From positions 32,669,700-32,733,699 of the forward strand of contig JASXTE010000001.1 of NCBI GenBank assembly GCA_030280995.1: DNA of 64,000 nt. Reading direction: 5' to 3'. Source of the stretch: Hemileia vastatrix (Eukaryota > Basidiomycota > Pucciniomycetes > Pucciniales > Zaghouaniaceae). The notes beneath the pieces are model-generated. The model made no database searches. It saw only the letters and a program-made list of their open reading frames with translations, and was not told the DNA's origin. The position numbers were made by a program, and so were the translations under genes. Of the stretch, positions 1 to 9,164 are shown piece by piece; the stretch's first letter is position 1; each line of letters opens with the position of its first letter.

Positions 1-1
1 G

Positions 2-1813
2 ATCAATACACCTAGTCTTCCAAATGCTCCAATGACTAGGTGGGTGGCATTTATTCAACATTTTTCTTTTGACCTGGTACACAAACCAGGTAAAACTTTT
101 ACTATGCCTGATGGGTTATCAAGGAGGCCACCTACAGATGAGGATTCTGATTCTGAAGAGTTTGACGAAGATGTTCCAGTGATTAGGGCCAGCACAAAGG
201 GTGCTGAGGATTTTTCTTTCCTCCCCCATGAGGCTAAACTGGATGATTGTTCTGACCTCCCCCAAGAGGCTAAACTGGCTGGATCTGATCTTGATTCTGG
301 TGATCAGGATGTTTTTGTTGATGAACATGGAGTTTTTGTTTGGGACAGCTCAAAATTGGAAAAGGGTGTTTTTGTTAGTGAACTGGATTCTCACAAGGTT
401 CAGTGGAAAGAGAAGGACGTGCCAAAATTTAAGGATTGGTGTCCTGGTTGGGCTGCTCAATTGGCTCATGTTCACACTGGTGATTTTGATGACAGAGTTG
501 TACCCTTGGATGTTGTTTTGTTGGATTTTGAAGATGAGACCTGGGGTCAATCTGGGTTTTATTTTATTTTGGTGGAATATCTGTTGACCTTGGAGAGGCC
601 AGATAGTTGTGATGATGATACTTGGTTGGCAATCAAGAAGAAGAGTCCTGGATTTTATGTGTCAGGAAGGTGGTTGATGAGAAGGAGACATCCTAATCCT
701 CAAGTGGTGGTGACTCAGAAGAAGGGTCAAGAATTGGTTTTGAAGTCTTTGCATGAAGACCTTGGTCATAGAGGCTTTGGGGAGACTTATAGAAGAGTAG
801 CAGACAGATCTTGGTGGCCGGGTATGAAGTTGGCTGTGCAGGGTTGGGTTCAATCTTGTGAAGAATGTCATAGAAGAAGTCACTTGAAACCTAAAGAGAT
901 GGGCCGTGCTACTGGTGAATCAACTGTTTTTGGAAGGGTCAGTCTGGATGCTGTCCATATTAAAGAGGGCAGGTATAAATACTTGATTGTTTCTAGGGAT
1001 GATTTGTCTGGTTGGGTTGAGGCAGTGCCTCTGGTTAATTTGACTGCCAAGAATGTGGCAGAGTTTTTGAAGAAGGAGTGGATTTATAGGTATGGGTTGA
1101 TGAAGTTGGTGACTGTTGATGGTGGGCCAGAGTTTGGTGCCAAATTTAAAGAAGCTGTGGCTAGTGTTGGTTCTAGGGTTAGAGTGGCTACACCGTATTA
1201 TCCTGAAGCTGAAGGCATGGTTGAAAGAGGCCATCAAGTTATCAAGAATGCTTTGGTGAAGATGTGTGGAGATAGTGCCGAAAAGTGGAGGCATTATTTA
1301 CCCTTGGTTTTATTTGCTGATAGGGTCACTGTGAAGAGGAAAACTGGCTATTCTCCTTATGAGCTAATGTTTGGTCAAAAAGCCGTTCTACCAGTGGACT
1401 TGGAAGCTGTCTCTTATCTTGGAATTGATTGGGATGACGTGCACTCAACAGAAGATTTGCTCTGTGCCAGGATGCAACAGTTGGAATGTAGAGAGGAATG
1501 TCAAGAGAAGGCATACTCTAGAATGATGAAGATTAGGAATCAATCAGTCAGATACTGGGACAAGAAGTTAGCTCATAGACTCAGGAATCCCTTGAAACCT
1601 GGTTGTTTGGTTTTGGTGTATAATAGAAGTTTGGAGAGTCAGTGGGGCAAAATGTTTGCTGACAGATGGAATGGACCTTACAGAGTTAGGTCTCAGGCGT
1701 CTGAAGGTTCTTATGTTTTGGAAGAGTTGGATGGTGCAGTCTTGAAAAAGAGGGTGGCTGCAGACCAAGTGAAGAGGTTTTATCCCAGAGGCACTAGGCA
1801 TGAAGAAGATTGA
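2..1813 (+). CDS. Family 1 pol, C-terminal part: RNase H tail and integrase (partial at the window edge)
   Basis: The frame is open from base 2 to the stop at 1811-1813, about 603 residues, and continues upstream of the window. Residues 1-45 are the end of RNase H, with the usual PDGLSRRPP exit. About 190 residues of acidic linker follow. The integrase has an HHCC zinc domain (HEDLGH near residues 250-255, CEEC near 286), a DDE core (D in SLDAVH near 316, D in VDGGPEF near 374, E in GMVERG near 408) and a C-terminal GPY/F module (NGPYRV near 557). The integrase inserts the element's cDNA into the genome. All motifs are intact, unlike copy 2. The family belongs to a Ty3-like lineage widespread in basidiomycetes. 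The linker contains a repeated HEAKL/QEAKL segment that resembles the non-coding minisatellite of the same element. Confidence 0.9.
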   Translation: MNTPSLPNAPMTRWVAFIQHFSFDLVHKPGKTFTMPDGLSRRPPTDEDSDSEEFDEDVPVIRASTKGAEDFSFLPHEAKLDDCSDLPQEAKLAGSDLDSGDQDVFVDEHGVFVWDSSKLEKGVFVSELDSHKVQWKEKDVPKFKDWCPGWAAQLAHVHTGDFDDRVVPLDVVLLDFEDETWGQSGFYFILVEYLLTLERPDSCDDDTWLAIKKKSPGFYVSGRWLMRRRHPNPQVVVTQKKGQELVLKSLHEDLGHRGFGETYRRVADRSWWPGMKLAVQGWVQSCEECHRRSHLKPKEMGRATGESTVFGRVSLDAVHIKEGRYKYLIVSRDDLSGWVEAVPLVNLTAKNVAEFLKKEWIYRYGLMKLVTVDGGPEFGAKFKEAVASVGSRVRVATPYYPEAEGMVERGHQVIKNALVKMCGDSAEKWRHYLPLVLFADRVTVKRKTGYSPYELMFGQKAVLPVDLEAVSYLGIDWDDVHSTEDLLCARMQQLECREECQEKAYSRMMKIRNQSVRYWDKKLAHRLRNPLKPGCLVLVYNRSLESQWGKMFADRWNGPYRVRSQASEGSYVLEELDGAVLKKRVAADQVKRFYPRGTRHEED

Positions 1814-1893
1814 CTCCGCAATGAGGATAAACTACGGACCATTCTTTAATTTTGGTTTTTTTGTGGTGATGCTATGCATCTGTTTGTTGGAAA

Positions 1894-1994
1894 CTTTTGT
1901 TAGAAGGTACCCATGGGTGGGGCTTCTAGATTTGATCTTGGAAAGTGTAGGGGTGACTGATGGGCTGGCTGCTCTATCAACAGTTACCCCAGAT
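1894..1994 (+). repeat. Family 1 hairpin module, copy 1 (GGGGTNACTG stem)
   Basis: A module begins with an AGAAGGTACCC...GGGCTTCT inverted pair and ends with a stem of GGGGTGACTG (1950-1959) against CAGTTACCCC (1981-1990), one position being a G.U pair in RNA. The loop is about 21 nt and carries GGGCTGGCTGCTC. It starts some 80 bases after the pol stop. The same module recurs at 2160, 4941, 57594, 57852 and 62074. Confidence 0.7.
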
Positions 1995-2159
1995 TGTCTG
2001 TTTCCAACCCTTTCTCTTAATTTGGTTGAACCCTAGTATTGGTTTATTTTCACAGGTTTTAGTCCTCTATGACTTTAAACTGGAATTTCCTTTGGTTTTC
2101 AAGTGCCGGACTCTTCACTCTTATTGGTTTGGGTTATTTGTGTTGAATGTTGTGTTTTT

Positions 2160-2252
2160 GTTAGAAGGTACCCAGGGGGGGCTTCTAGATTTTATTTTGG
2201 CAAGTGTGGGGGTAACTGATGAGCTGGCTGCTCTGTAGAACAGTTACCCCAG
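2160..2252 (+). repeat. Family 1 hairpin module, copy 2
   Basis: Same module as at 1894. The stem GGGGTAACTG (2209-2218) pairs perfectly with CAGTTACCCC (2241-2250). Within the loop GAGC and GCTC can form a small nested stem around TGGCT. Confidence 0.75.
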
Positions 2253-2321
2253 AATTCCGCTATGACTTTAAACTGGTTTGGGACTGGCTTCTTTATCTTT
2301 GGTTCTTTCAGATTGGTGGTG

Positions 2322-2377
2322 GATCACTGGTGGTCTCCCATCATTTTTACTTATTGGAGGGAGCCCACCCAGTGATC
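2322..2377 (+). repeat. Long hairpin of the family 1 3' region
   Basis: The arm starting GATCACTGGTGG and ending TCTCCC (2322-2339) pairs with GGGAGCCCACCCAGTGATC (2359-2377) with small bulges, leaving a T-rich loop of about 19 nt. It is retained in copy 2 at about 58060-58115. Confidence 0.75.
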
Positions 2378-2554
2378 ATTTCTATGGACTGGACTTTCCC
2401 TTATTGGACCATCTATGGAGCTGGACTTTCTTTTATTTTGCAGTTATGTTTTTGCTAGATAGCAGTTTTAGATTATTTTCTTTTTTCTCTTTTTTTCTTT
2501 TAATTTTTTTATGGGGGTTGTTTAAAATTATAAAATCAAAAATATAGGGTGTTA

Positions 2555-2624
2555 CCACATCAGGGTCACCTGGATGTGGGCAAGCATTGGTGGGGAAAGG
2601 CTCATCAATTGGCCGGGCAATGCT
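2555..2624 (+). repeat. Two-stem structural module, first paralogue
   Basis: A tight hairpin, CCACATC-AGG (from 2555) against CCTGGATGTGG, has a four-base GTCA loop. It is followed by AGCATTG (2583-2589) pairing with CAATGCT (2618-2624) around a loop that contains GCTCATCAATTGGC. The module is repeated with different stem sequences at 2752. Confidence 0.7.
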
Positions 2625-2751
2625 ATTTTATTTTTATTTATTATTTATTTCATGTGTTTCTGTGTTTCATTATTTTTATTATCTTCTGAATTTCTAAATT
2701 TTTTTTTGAATTTTGTTTTCTGTTAATCATTTAAAAGATTTAATTGTGTAT

Positions 2752-2821
2752 CCACATCAAGGTGCACTTGGATGTGGGTAAGGTATCAGGGGATCAGCTC
2801 ATCAATTGGCTGGGGGATACC
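2752..2821 (+). repeat. Two-stem structural module, second paralogue
   Basis: CCACATC-AAG pairs with CTTGGATGTGG around a five-base loop. GGTATC (2782-2787) then pairs with GATACC (2816-2821) around the same conserved GCTCATCAATTGGC loop as the first paralogue. The stems differ from those of the first paralogue by paired changes. Copy 2 keeps both stems at about 58511-58580. Confidence 0.7.
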
Positions 2822-2983
2822 ATTTGTATTATTTTTTATATTTTATTTTATTTCATTTTATTTATTAATTTTTTTATTTTTAGTATATTAGTAGACAGTA
2901 CAAAAAAAAAAAAAAAAAATTCTGAAATTATTTTTATTAATTGTTTTATATTATTATTATGTTTCTAATCTTTTCGCAGGAGC

Positions 2984-4535
2984 TCATTTTCTGGATGATG
3001 AAGCTTCTGGAGGCTGGTCTGGATTGTGATGACGTTTTTGTTTTTTGTTGGGATTGTGGGAAGCACTGTGTTCTTTGAAGTGCATCCTGCTGGAGAGATT
3101 ATAGGGATTGTAATGATCAGGGATTGGATTAGAGGGAAGTTCAGAGGAGGAAGAAGAAGAGGCAGGAATGGAGTGCTGGAGGGTGTGTTTAATGATCCTA
3201 GACATTTTCCAGTGGTCATCCAGTAGGCGCTTTCTCAAGGATTTTTCAAAGTCATTCAAGGGTCCGTGGAGGGCAAAGGCTTTTAGCATATTGGAACACA
3301 TGGTGCTTAGGTGTTTCTTCATGTCTCCATAATCCAGGGTCAAAGAAGTTTCAAGAGTTTGGCCAAATCCAATAATAGATTCAGGAGGAGGGGTGCCAAC
3401 TAGACAAGAAGAATTGGATCAGTAATTATTTTTGTTGAAGGAATGGAATAATTAATTTGGTACTTACAGATTGGAAGCTCATCAAATCTGTAAGCAGCTG
3501 GGATTTGGATCTCTGACGATTTTGTTATGGTCATAGTGGGTGGATCAACTAGGGAAAGATATAGATTCTCATGGTCTTCCTCTGAAGGATCCTGAGAAGG
3601 TGAACTGGGATGCTGAGGTTCCTGAGGCCTAGTTGGAGCAGTGAGATTGTGGTTGTTGTTGTGGTTGTTATTTCTGTTGGATTCAGCTGGAGGAGGTGCG
3701 GGTGATGGAGTACCAGGGTTGTTAAAGGATGGAGCAGGAGAGGGGGATTTTGAAGCAGACTGCTCTCTTCTGGATGGAGAATTTGAAGAGATGGAACTGT
3801 CAGAAGAGTAGTTGGCTGACAGAGGAGAGGTGTAGTTTCTTTGTCTTAGTTGGGGACGAAGTTGTTGTTGTGGAGCAGTGTGTGGTGTTCTGGTTTCTTC
3901 TTGGGGTTCTCTGGCAGTTCTCTTATAAATCTGGGAAATTTTGGTGCTTTTGGATTTTGGAAGGGTGGATTGCATTGCTCTGGGAGCAGTAGGAGGTAGT
4001 TGGTTTGAGTTGTTGTTGTTGCCTGGATGAATTTGGCTATTTTCTGGCCGTTTTTGGAGGTTTTGGCCCTGATTTTCACTGTTTGGTGAGGTGGGCGGGC
4101 CGCCTGGACGCGGTCTAGAAGCCTGGGAGTTGATTTTGCAGCTTTTGGAGCCAATTTGGCGGAGATAAAAGCAGTTTCTTGTGAGGCTAAGGCTGGTCTT
4201 TTGGGAAGAATGCGGGAAGCTGAGCTTCTGGATCTTCTGGAATGAGCAGAAGATAGAGAGGAAGAGGAAGGACCAAGCTCTGGGGATCTGGTAGGGGATC
4301 TGGAGATGTATTTGTGAGAAGGAGAAGGCGGAGGAATAGGGTAGTTGGCGTCTCTGTCACATCTTTTCTTTTTGGAATAACAAGAGTCATAAGCCCTGTT
4401 GTAGAATTTGGATTCAGGATTTGGAAGAGTGAAGGTGCAAGGTCTGCACATGTGGATGCACTGTTTGCAGGCATAGTCCTTGGGAGCAGTGAAGCAAGGG
4501 AGATTAGAAGGGTTAACATCAGGAGATCCAGCCAT
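2984..4535 (-). CDS. Antisense gene A of family 1: cysteine-module protein
   Basis: It is encoded on the strand opposite to pol, start at 4535, end at 2984. Residues about 14-60 hold the cysteine module: CKQC and a third and fourth cysteine form CX2CX6C, then 15 residues, then (Y)DSCYSKKKRC, a CX2CX6C whose first cysteine is Tyr here but Cys in copy 2. A Ser/Pro/Gln/Asn-rich low-complexity middle follows, then a helical basic C-terminal part. An intron at 3400-3467 joins the middle and last part in frame. Between about 4110 and 3850 the reading frame must change once more. The same switch is needed in copy 2, so there is a further intron or a shared frameshift that I could not place. Function unknown. 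A zinc-binding nucleic-acid role is plausible from the cysteines only. Confidence 0.6.
3400..3467 (-). other. Intron in antisense gene A (68 bp)
   Basis: The donor is GTAAGTACC and the acceptor CTTGTCTAG on the minus strand. Splicing joins ...DELPI to FGTPPPES... and keeps the frame open to 2984. Copy 2 has the equivalent 69-bp intron at 60416-60484 with the same GTAAGTACC donor and a TAG acceptor. Confidence 0.8.
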
Positions 4536-4681
4536 GATCTGTGGTGAGAAAAGATGATGAAAAGGGATAGGAGGAGATTTTTGTCAGTGATGGGTAGATG
4601 ATGAAGTGAAGGTGGAAGTTCAGCAGGTTGGCTGTAGAGGTGTGCTGCATGAAATTGGCTGCGTCCATTTTATGCAAAATT

Positions 4682-4905
4682 CCGTCAGTCCATCAAGACT
4701 CTAAACTGAAAAAGCTATGGTATCAAGTCAGTCCATCAAGACTTTAAACTGAAATCTGGTTTCTGTTAGTCCTCCAAGACTTTAAACTGGCTGGTTTCAA
4801 GATTTTATCAAGAAGTAGTCCTTCAAGACTTTAAACTGAACACTGTGTTAGTCCCCCAAGACTTTAAACTGAGGGTTGTAAGTCCCCCAAGACTATAAAC
4901 TGAGG
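4682..4905 (+). repeat. CAAGACTTTAAACTGA minisatellite, block 1 of copy 1
   Basis: About six units of roughly 35-50 bp share the core (C/T)CAAGACTTTAAACTGA. The block lies just upstream of the start of gene A. Unit number differs from copy 2 (about eleven at 61676-62055). Confidence 0.85.
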
Positions 4906-4940
4906 GAAAAGTTTTTGTTGTTGGAGTTGGTTTGAAAGAT

Positions 4941-5034
4941 TGGTGGAGGGTATCCACAGGGGGAGCCTCCGAATTTAGCAAAGGCAAGTTTGGGGGTAAT
5001 TGATGGGCTGGCAGCTCTATTCACAATTACCCCA
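4941..5034 (+). repeat. Family 1 hairpin module, third copy, with a compensatory change
   Basis: The stem is GGGGTAATTG (4993-5002) with CAATTACCCC (5024-5033). Relative to GGGGTAACTG/CAGTTACCCC in the other modules, both sides have changed so that pairing is kept. Confidence 0.75.
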
Positions 5035-5105
5035 GAATGTTAGTTTTTTCTCTGTGTCTTAATGTGGTTGATCTCTGGTTCTGGGTTTATGATTTAGGTT
5101 TTTTG

Positions 5106-5195
5106 AGTCCCCCAAGACTTTAAACTGAGGGTTTTGAGTCCCCCAAGACTATAAAATGAGGATGGTCCCCCAAGACTTAAATCTGAGGGTTGTTT
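5106..5195 (+). repeat. CCCCCAAGACT minisatellite, block 2 of copy 1
   Basis: Three units of the form AGTCCCCCAAGACTNTAAACTGAGG, separated from block 1 by the hairpin module. The equivalent block in copy 2 is 62231-62345. Confidence 0.8.
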
Positions 5196-5246
5196 GTGGT
5201 TACATCCTATAGAGGGTGTGGTCAATTTTTCTTTTCTGGATCAAAC

Positions 5247-5917
5247 TCAAGTACTAGTGGAATTACAGAGGGAATCAAGAGATGAAATGAAGTGTTCAGA
5301 ATTAGCCTTGAATTGGTGAATGAGGTGTCTTCTGTTCTCAATGTCCTGTGGATCTCTAGCAGGAGTGGATTGGAAGTAGTGAAGCAGAAGTTGTTTCTGT
5401 TGTGATGTGTGTTGTTGGAACTTGGCCTTGATAGTGGGCAAGTGTGTTGGTGTTGGTGGTGCAATGGATCCTACATTGTTATCATCACTATCAGAAGAGG
5501 AAGGAACTGAGAAGTTATCAGTTTTAAAGTTGAAGGAAGGAATGAATGTTCTTTACCATCAGATGAACCAGGGATGGGGGAAATAGTTGTTTTATGGGTT
5601 GTGGCACTCTTCTGGGAAGGGTGGAGCTTTTTGATTAATCTGGGTATCAGGATGGATGGCCTAGATCTTTTGGTGCTGGCAGAAGAAGGACCAGGTTGAG
5701 GTGGAGGTGAATCTGTTGTGGAAGAAAGTGGACCAGGTCTGTGGAAGGTCTTCTTTCTGGAGTGGCAGACATCGCAGGATGTTCTGTATGGATGGACAGG
5801 TGGTGTCATGGCGCAGATTAAATTATTGTCAATGCAGTATTGGCAGGGGCCCATTTCAGAGGCAGATTTGGGAAGGAGGTTAAACATGGTGGTTGGATGA
5901 AGAAAGAATGCGGACAT
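5247..5917 (-). CDS. Antisense gene B of family 1: CX2CX6C-X12-CX2CX6C protein
   Basis: Two exons (5917-5557 and 5506-5247) splice to 206 residues. The chosen start (MSAFF...) is conserved with copy 2; a second conserved Met lies ten codons on. The module begins near residue 26: CQYCIDNNLIC (CX2CX6C), exactly 12 residues, then CDVCHSRKKTF, where the last Cys has become Phe but is Cys in copy 2. A Pro/Ser-rich stretch with basic KRSRP follows, then a helical Gln/His-rich C-terminus. The gene starts about 20 bp inside the 3' LTR, so its promoter is probably in the LTR, read in antisense. Function unknown. The pattern resembles Zn(II)2Cys6 clusters, but the basic residues lie in the second half and I do not assign that family. 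Confidence 0.65.
5507..5556 (-). other. Intron in antisense gene B (50 bp)
   Basis: Donor GTAAAG, acceptor CTTCTCAG on the minus strand. Splicing joins ...PGSSD and VPSSSDSDD... in frame. Copy 2 has a 49-bp intron at 62683-62731 (donor GTAAGC, acceptor TTTCTAG) at the same place. Confidence 0.8.
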
Positions 5918-5925
5918 TCTCAATT

Positions 5926-5935
5926 GGAGGGAGGA
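5926..5935 (+). promoter_or_regulatory. Polypurine tract of family 1 (plus-strand DNA primer)
   Basis: GGAGGGAGGA immediately precedes the TGTAG start of the LTR. Copy 2 has the identical tract at 63101-63110. This fixes the LTR boundary and element orientation. Confidence 0.85.
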
Positions 5936-7030
5936 TGTAGTCTTCCAACATTGGCAGGGGCCTTTGTTGTGTGATTTGGCGCTGTTTGTGCATGTCTTAA
6001 TTGACATCTGTTAAGGAGTTTGGTATTTTTCTGGTTTTATTCCGTGGATATTGGGTCTGTGGGTATGTGGGTACTATCATTGGATATCCCTGGTTTTTCT
6101 CTATATTTTATGTCTTGAAGACATTTTTTATATTCTGAGTTTTAAGGGGTCATTTCCTCATTTTTCATTTATAAAAGATTGCTGTTTAATTTTGTTTTTC
6201 GTGTTTTACGGGCTAACCATAAGTCTTAGGGTTAAGTGCTTAGTACCATTGGATAGAGATAATTTTTCTCTATATTTCATGTCTCAATGTTGTTATAGTG
6301 AAATTCCGTGTTTAAAAGGTTTTAGTAGTTGTAGCTAATTTTTCTAAGTAGATTAGTGGTTTTTATTGGTTTTCTGGCTTCAGGGAGGCCGGGCCGCTTC
6401 AGGCGGCATCTCCGACGTCGGGCGGCCCGCCCGCCTCTGTTTTAGGAGGTTGGGGAGCGCTCCAGGAGGGTTTTTTATGCAATTTGGCAGGTACAGGCGC
6501 CAGATTGGTGGGTGCGCATGGGCTCTTAGTTAGTGGTCTGTGTGTACATAGTGAATAAGACAGTTTGGGGCAACCTTAATCATCATACAACCATCCGGAG
6601 GTGATCTCATTGTTCCTCACTCAGTTTTCACTGTTTTCTGGCCACAATTGGCTGTGTTTGTTGCAAGTGAGTTCTTCATTTAACTTAACTTTGGCAACTG
6701 TTTTCTCTGTTATAGTCTTGCAAGCTATAGCAAGTATTATTGCTGTCTCTGGTGTGGATTTGCAGCCTACATCAAGTATCTTTGCTGTCTCTGGTGTGGA
6801 CTTTGTTCTACATTTCAGTTCTTTGGTCTGGTAGTCTATCTGGGGACTACTTTCTTGGCTCATCAAGCAGTCAAGTGTGTTAAAGAGGGGCTTTAACAAA
6901 ACAGGAACCAACTTACTTTAGCAAGTAAATCTCACTCTATTTTTCTAAAGGGACAGGGGATTTTCTCTCTGGTTTTTCTCCAAATCCCTTGGTCAAGGCC
7001 TATAGCTAGTACTCTAGGATTGTCTACAGC
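5936..7030 (+). repeat. 3' LTR of family 1 copy 1
   Basis: Starts TGTAGTCTTCC after the polypurine tract and ends GGATTGTCTACAGC. The termini form an imperfect inverted repeat (TGTAG...CTACA). The last two bases GC also follow CTACA in the solo copy at 18392, so they seem to belong to the element. A short GC-rich stretch (about 6380-6440) sits in an otherwise AT-rich LTR. Confidence 0.8.
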
Positions 7031-7773
7031 GTGAATTTGTCATTGTCTTTAAAGTTAAGACCAAAAGCCCAATATCTTCTTATCATTTTTTCTAAATTTT
7101 GTATCATTCTTTCTGCTAGCCCATCAGTTTGTGAATGGTGTGCTGTAGAAAGTTTTAATTGACACCCTGAAACATCCATAAGTGATTTCCAGAACTCAGA
7201 AGTAAATTTAGGATCTCTGTCTGAAATTATTGATTTGGGGAAACCTGCTATATTTAACATTTGTGTTCACCATAAAAAATCCAAGTCCATTTCAGAAACC
7301 TCTTTGTGGGTAGGAATAAATTTACACATTTTTGTAAATCTATCTACAATTACCCAGCAGGAGTTATAACTCTTATACCCTGCTATTGGCAAACCTGTTA
7401 CAAAGTCCATGTTAACTATTTCCCATGGATATTTTGGTTTCTCAGGTTGTTGTTATAAACCAGCTCTTTTTCCTGTTAATCTTTTAGATTTTTGACAAGA
7501 ATCACATGTCTCAATATTTTTTTGAACATCATCAGACATGTTAATCCACCAAGCTGTATTTTTTACTCTGGTTAACATTTTATGGAAGTCAAAATGACCT
7601 GCTAATATATCATCATGAAATATACTTAACATTAACTCTTTCATTGAAGGGGGAATTACAATTACATTACTTAATTTTTTCCTGTAATATATAAAGCCAT
7701 CCTCAATGGAAAATTTTCCTTTTTCTAATGCTTCCTTATACTTATTTGGTAATGTTTTTATTAAAACATTCAT
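7031..7773 (-). pseudogene. Family 2 integrase, N-terminal and core part (copy 2a)
   Basis: An HHCC zinc domain (HDDILAGHFDFH..., CDSCQKSKR) at 7773-7453 is followed by the DDE core. The second Asp lies in IISDRDPKF and the Glu in GLAERMIQN, at 7260-7031. Stops separate the pieces. The 3' end was removed by the family 1 insertion at 7030/7031. Confidence 0.8.
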
Positions 7774-7794
7774 TGAAGCATTAGATAGATCATT

Positions 7795-9164
7795 TTATAT
7801 TGTAGTAGGTTTACTAAAGTTAGGATCTGAAGAATAATTATCAAGAATTGATTCCATAAATTTATCCTCAAGATCTACAATATAAATGCCATAAATGTTA
7901 ATAATATCTGACTCACGAACATAAGCAGGATTATCATCATTTTTTGGTAGAGGTACTCTAGATAACAGATCTACATTAGAGTGTAAGGTTCCTGCTCTAT
8001 GTGTAATAGTCATCCGTCCTCTGTATTCTTGTACAGCTGATTGCCATCTAAACATATTTCTATTAGGAGTTTTCATGTTTAAGAGTGACTTGACTGCACT
8101 ACAGTCAGTTAGTAACTCAAATTTTTGGTCTTCAAGGTAGTAATGTAGCTTCTCAAGAGCTCATACTACTGCCAAACATTCAAGTTGAGTAGCACCATAT
8201 TTCAATTCACTACTTCTTAGAGTATGTGAAATATAGCAAATGACTACTTCTGACATTTTCCCTTCAATAAGTTGTTTTGATGCAAAGCAGCACCCAGGCC
8301 AATAAAACTTGCATCTGTATACAATACAAAAGGCAATTGGAAATATGGTAATCCCAAAATAGGAGCTGTCATCAAACATTCTTTCAACTTATCAAAAGTC
8401 TGTTGTCCTTCATTATTCCAAAGGAAAGCTTCTGATTTCTTAATCAGTGTGGTCAATGGTGCAGCAATTAATTGGTAGTTTTTTATATATTGTCAATAAT
8501 AACCACACATACCAAGAAAAGATTGTACATCCTTTACATTTTGAGGAAATCCAATATTCTTGATTTCAGCCACCTTATTTTTTTCTACACATATTTGTAA
8601 GCCAGATACAATATGACCAAGCACTTTTAAAGATTCAAACCCAAATTTACATTTTTTCAATGCAAGGGTCATTTTTATTTCATCCATTTTCTGAAATACC
8701 TTCTTTAAATGGATTAAGTGTTCATCATATGTTTTAGAGAACACTATGATGTCTTCAATGTATACCATTAACCATCCCTCAATCATTTCATTATGGAATG
8801 TTATATCCATTAACTTCTGAAATACTTATGGAGCATTTTTTGGACCAAATGGCATTCTGACATACTTATAAATTCCCATATGTGTTGTTATCAACAAAAA
8901 GTTCTGTGAATTCTTTTCTACAGGAATTTGATGGTACCCTTTATTTCCATCTAGGCAACTTATATACTTAGCACCTTTAAGGGTGGCATGTATAGAGGCA
9001 ATCCTTGGCAAGGGATAAATATCATCTAATGTAAATGTATTTAATGCTCTATAATCACCGCACAGTCTTGCTTTATCTTGTTCATAAGAAATTAGCACTA
9101 GTGATATTACAAAATATTTTGGAGTAGTTTGAACCTTCTCAAGAATTTTCATTTTTAATAACAT
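7795..9164 (-). pseudogene. Family 2 reverse transcriptase and RNase H (copy 2a)
   Basis: RT begins near 9164. It shows LCGDYRALN, CLDGNKGYHQIP and the catalytic box as VYIEDIIVFS, where the first Asp of the usual YxDD is Glu. RNase H follows with FVLYTDASFIGLGA (about 8340) and MTITHRAG...DLLSR near 8000. Stops interrupt the frame, including a TAA directly after FGPKNAP (8826) that copy 2b has at the same codon, and a TGA in CGYY(*)QYIKNY (near 8495) that looks like a CGA-to-TGA change. Confidence 0.8.

Larger units (their letters stand above)
1..7030 (+). mobile_element. Family 1 Ty3-like LTR retrotransposon, copy 1 (3' half)
   Basis: The window opens inside RNase H of a large element. In order it shows the end of pol, a structured non-coding region with hairpins, antisense gene A, a minisatellite, antisense gene B, a polypurine tract and a 1.1-kb 3' LTR. 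The first 50 bases match 55659 onward almost exactly, so the layout can be compared with copy 2 throughout. The right edge is placed at 7030 because family 2 integrase sequence resumes there: the element has inserted into copy 2a. The right-hand target duplication would be GTGAA (7031-7035); the left one is outside the window. Confidence 0.85.

Noticed and set aside
5247..5917. Gene B as a canonical Zn(II)2Cys6 transcription factor
   Set aside because: Spacing is similar, but the basic residues lie in the second half and key cysteines are lost in each copy, so only a cysteine module is claimed.
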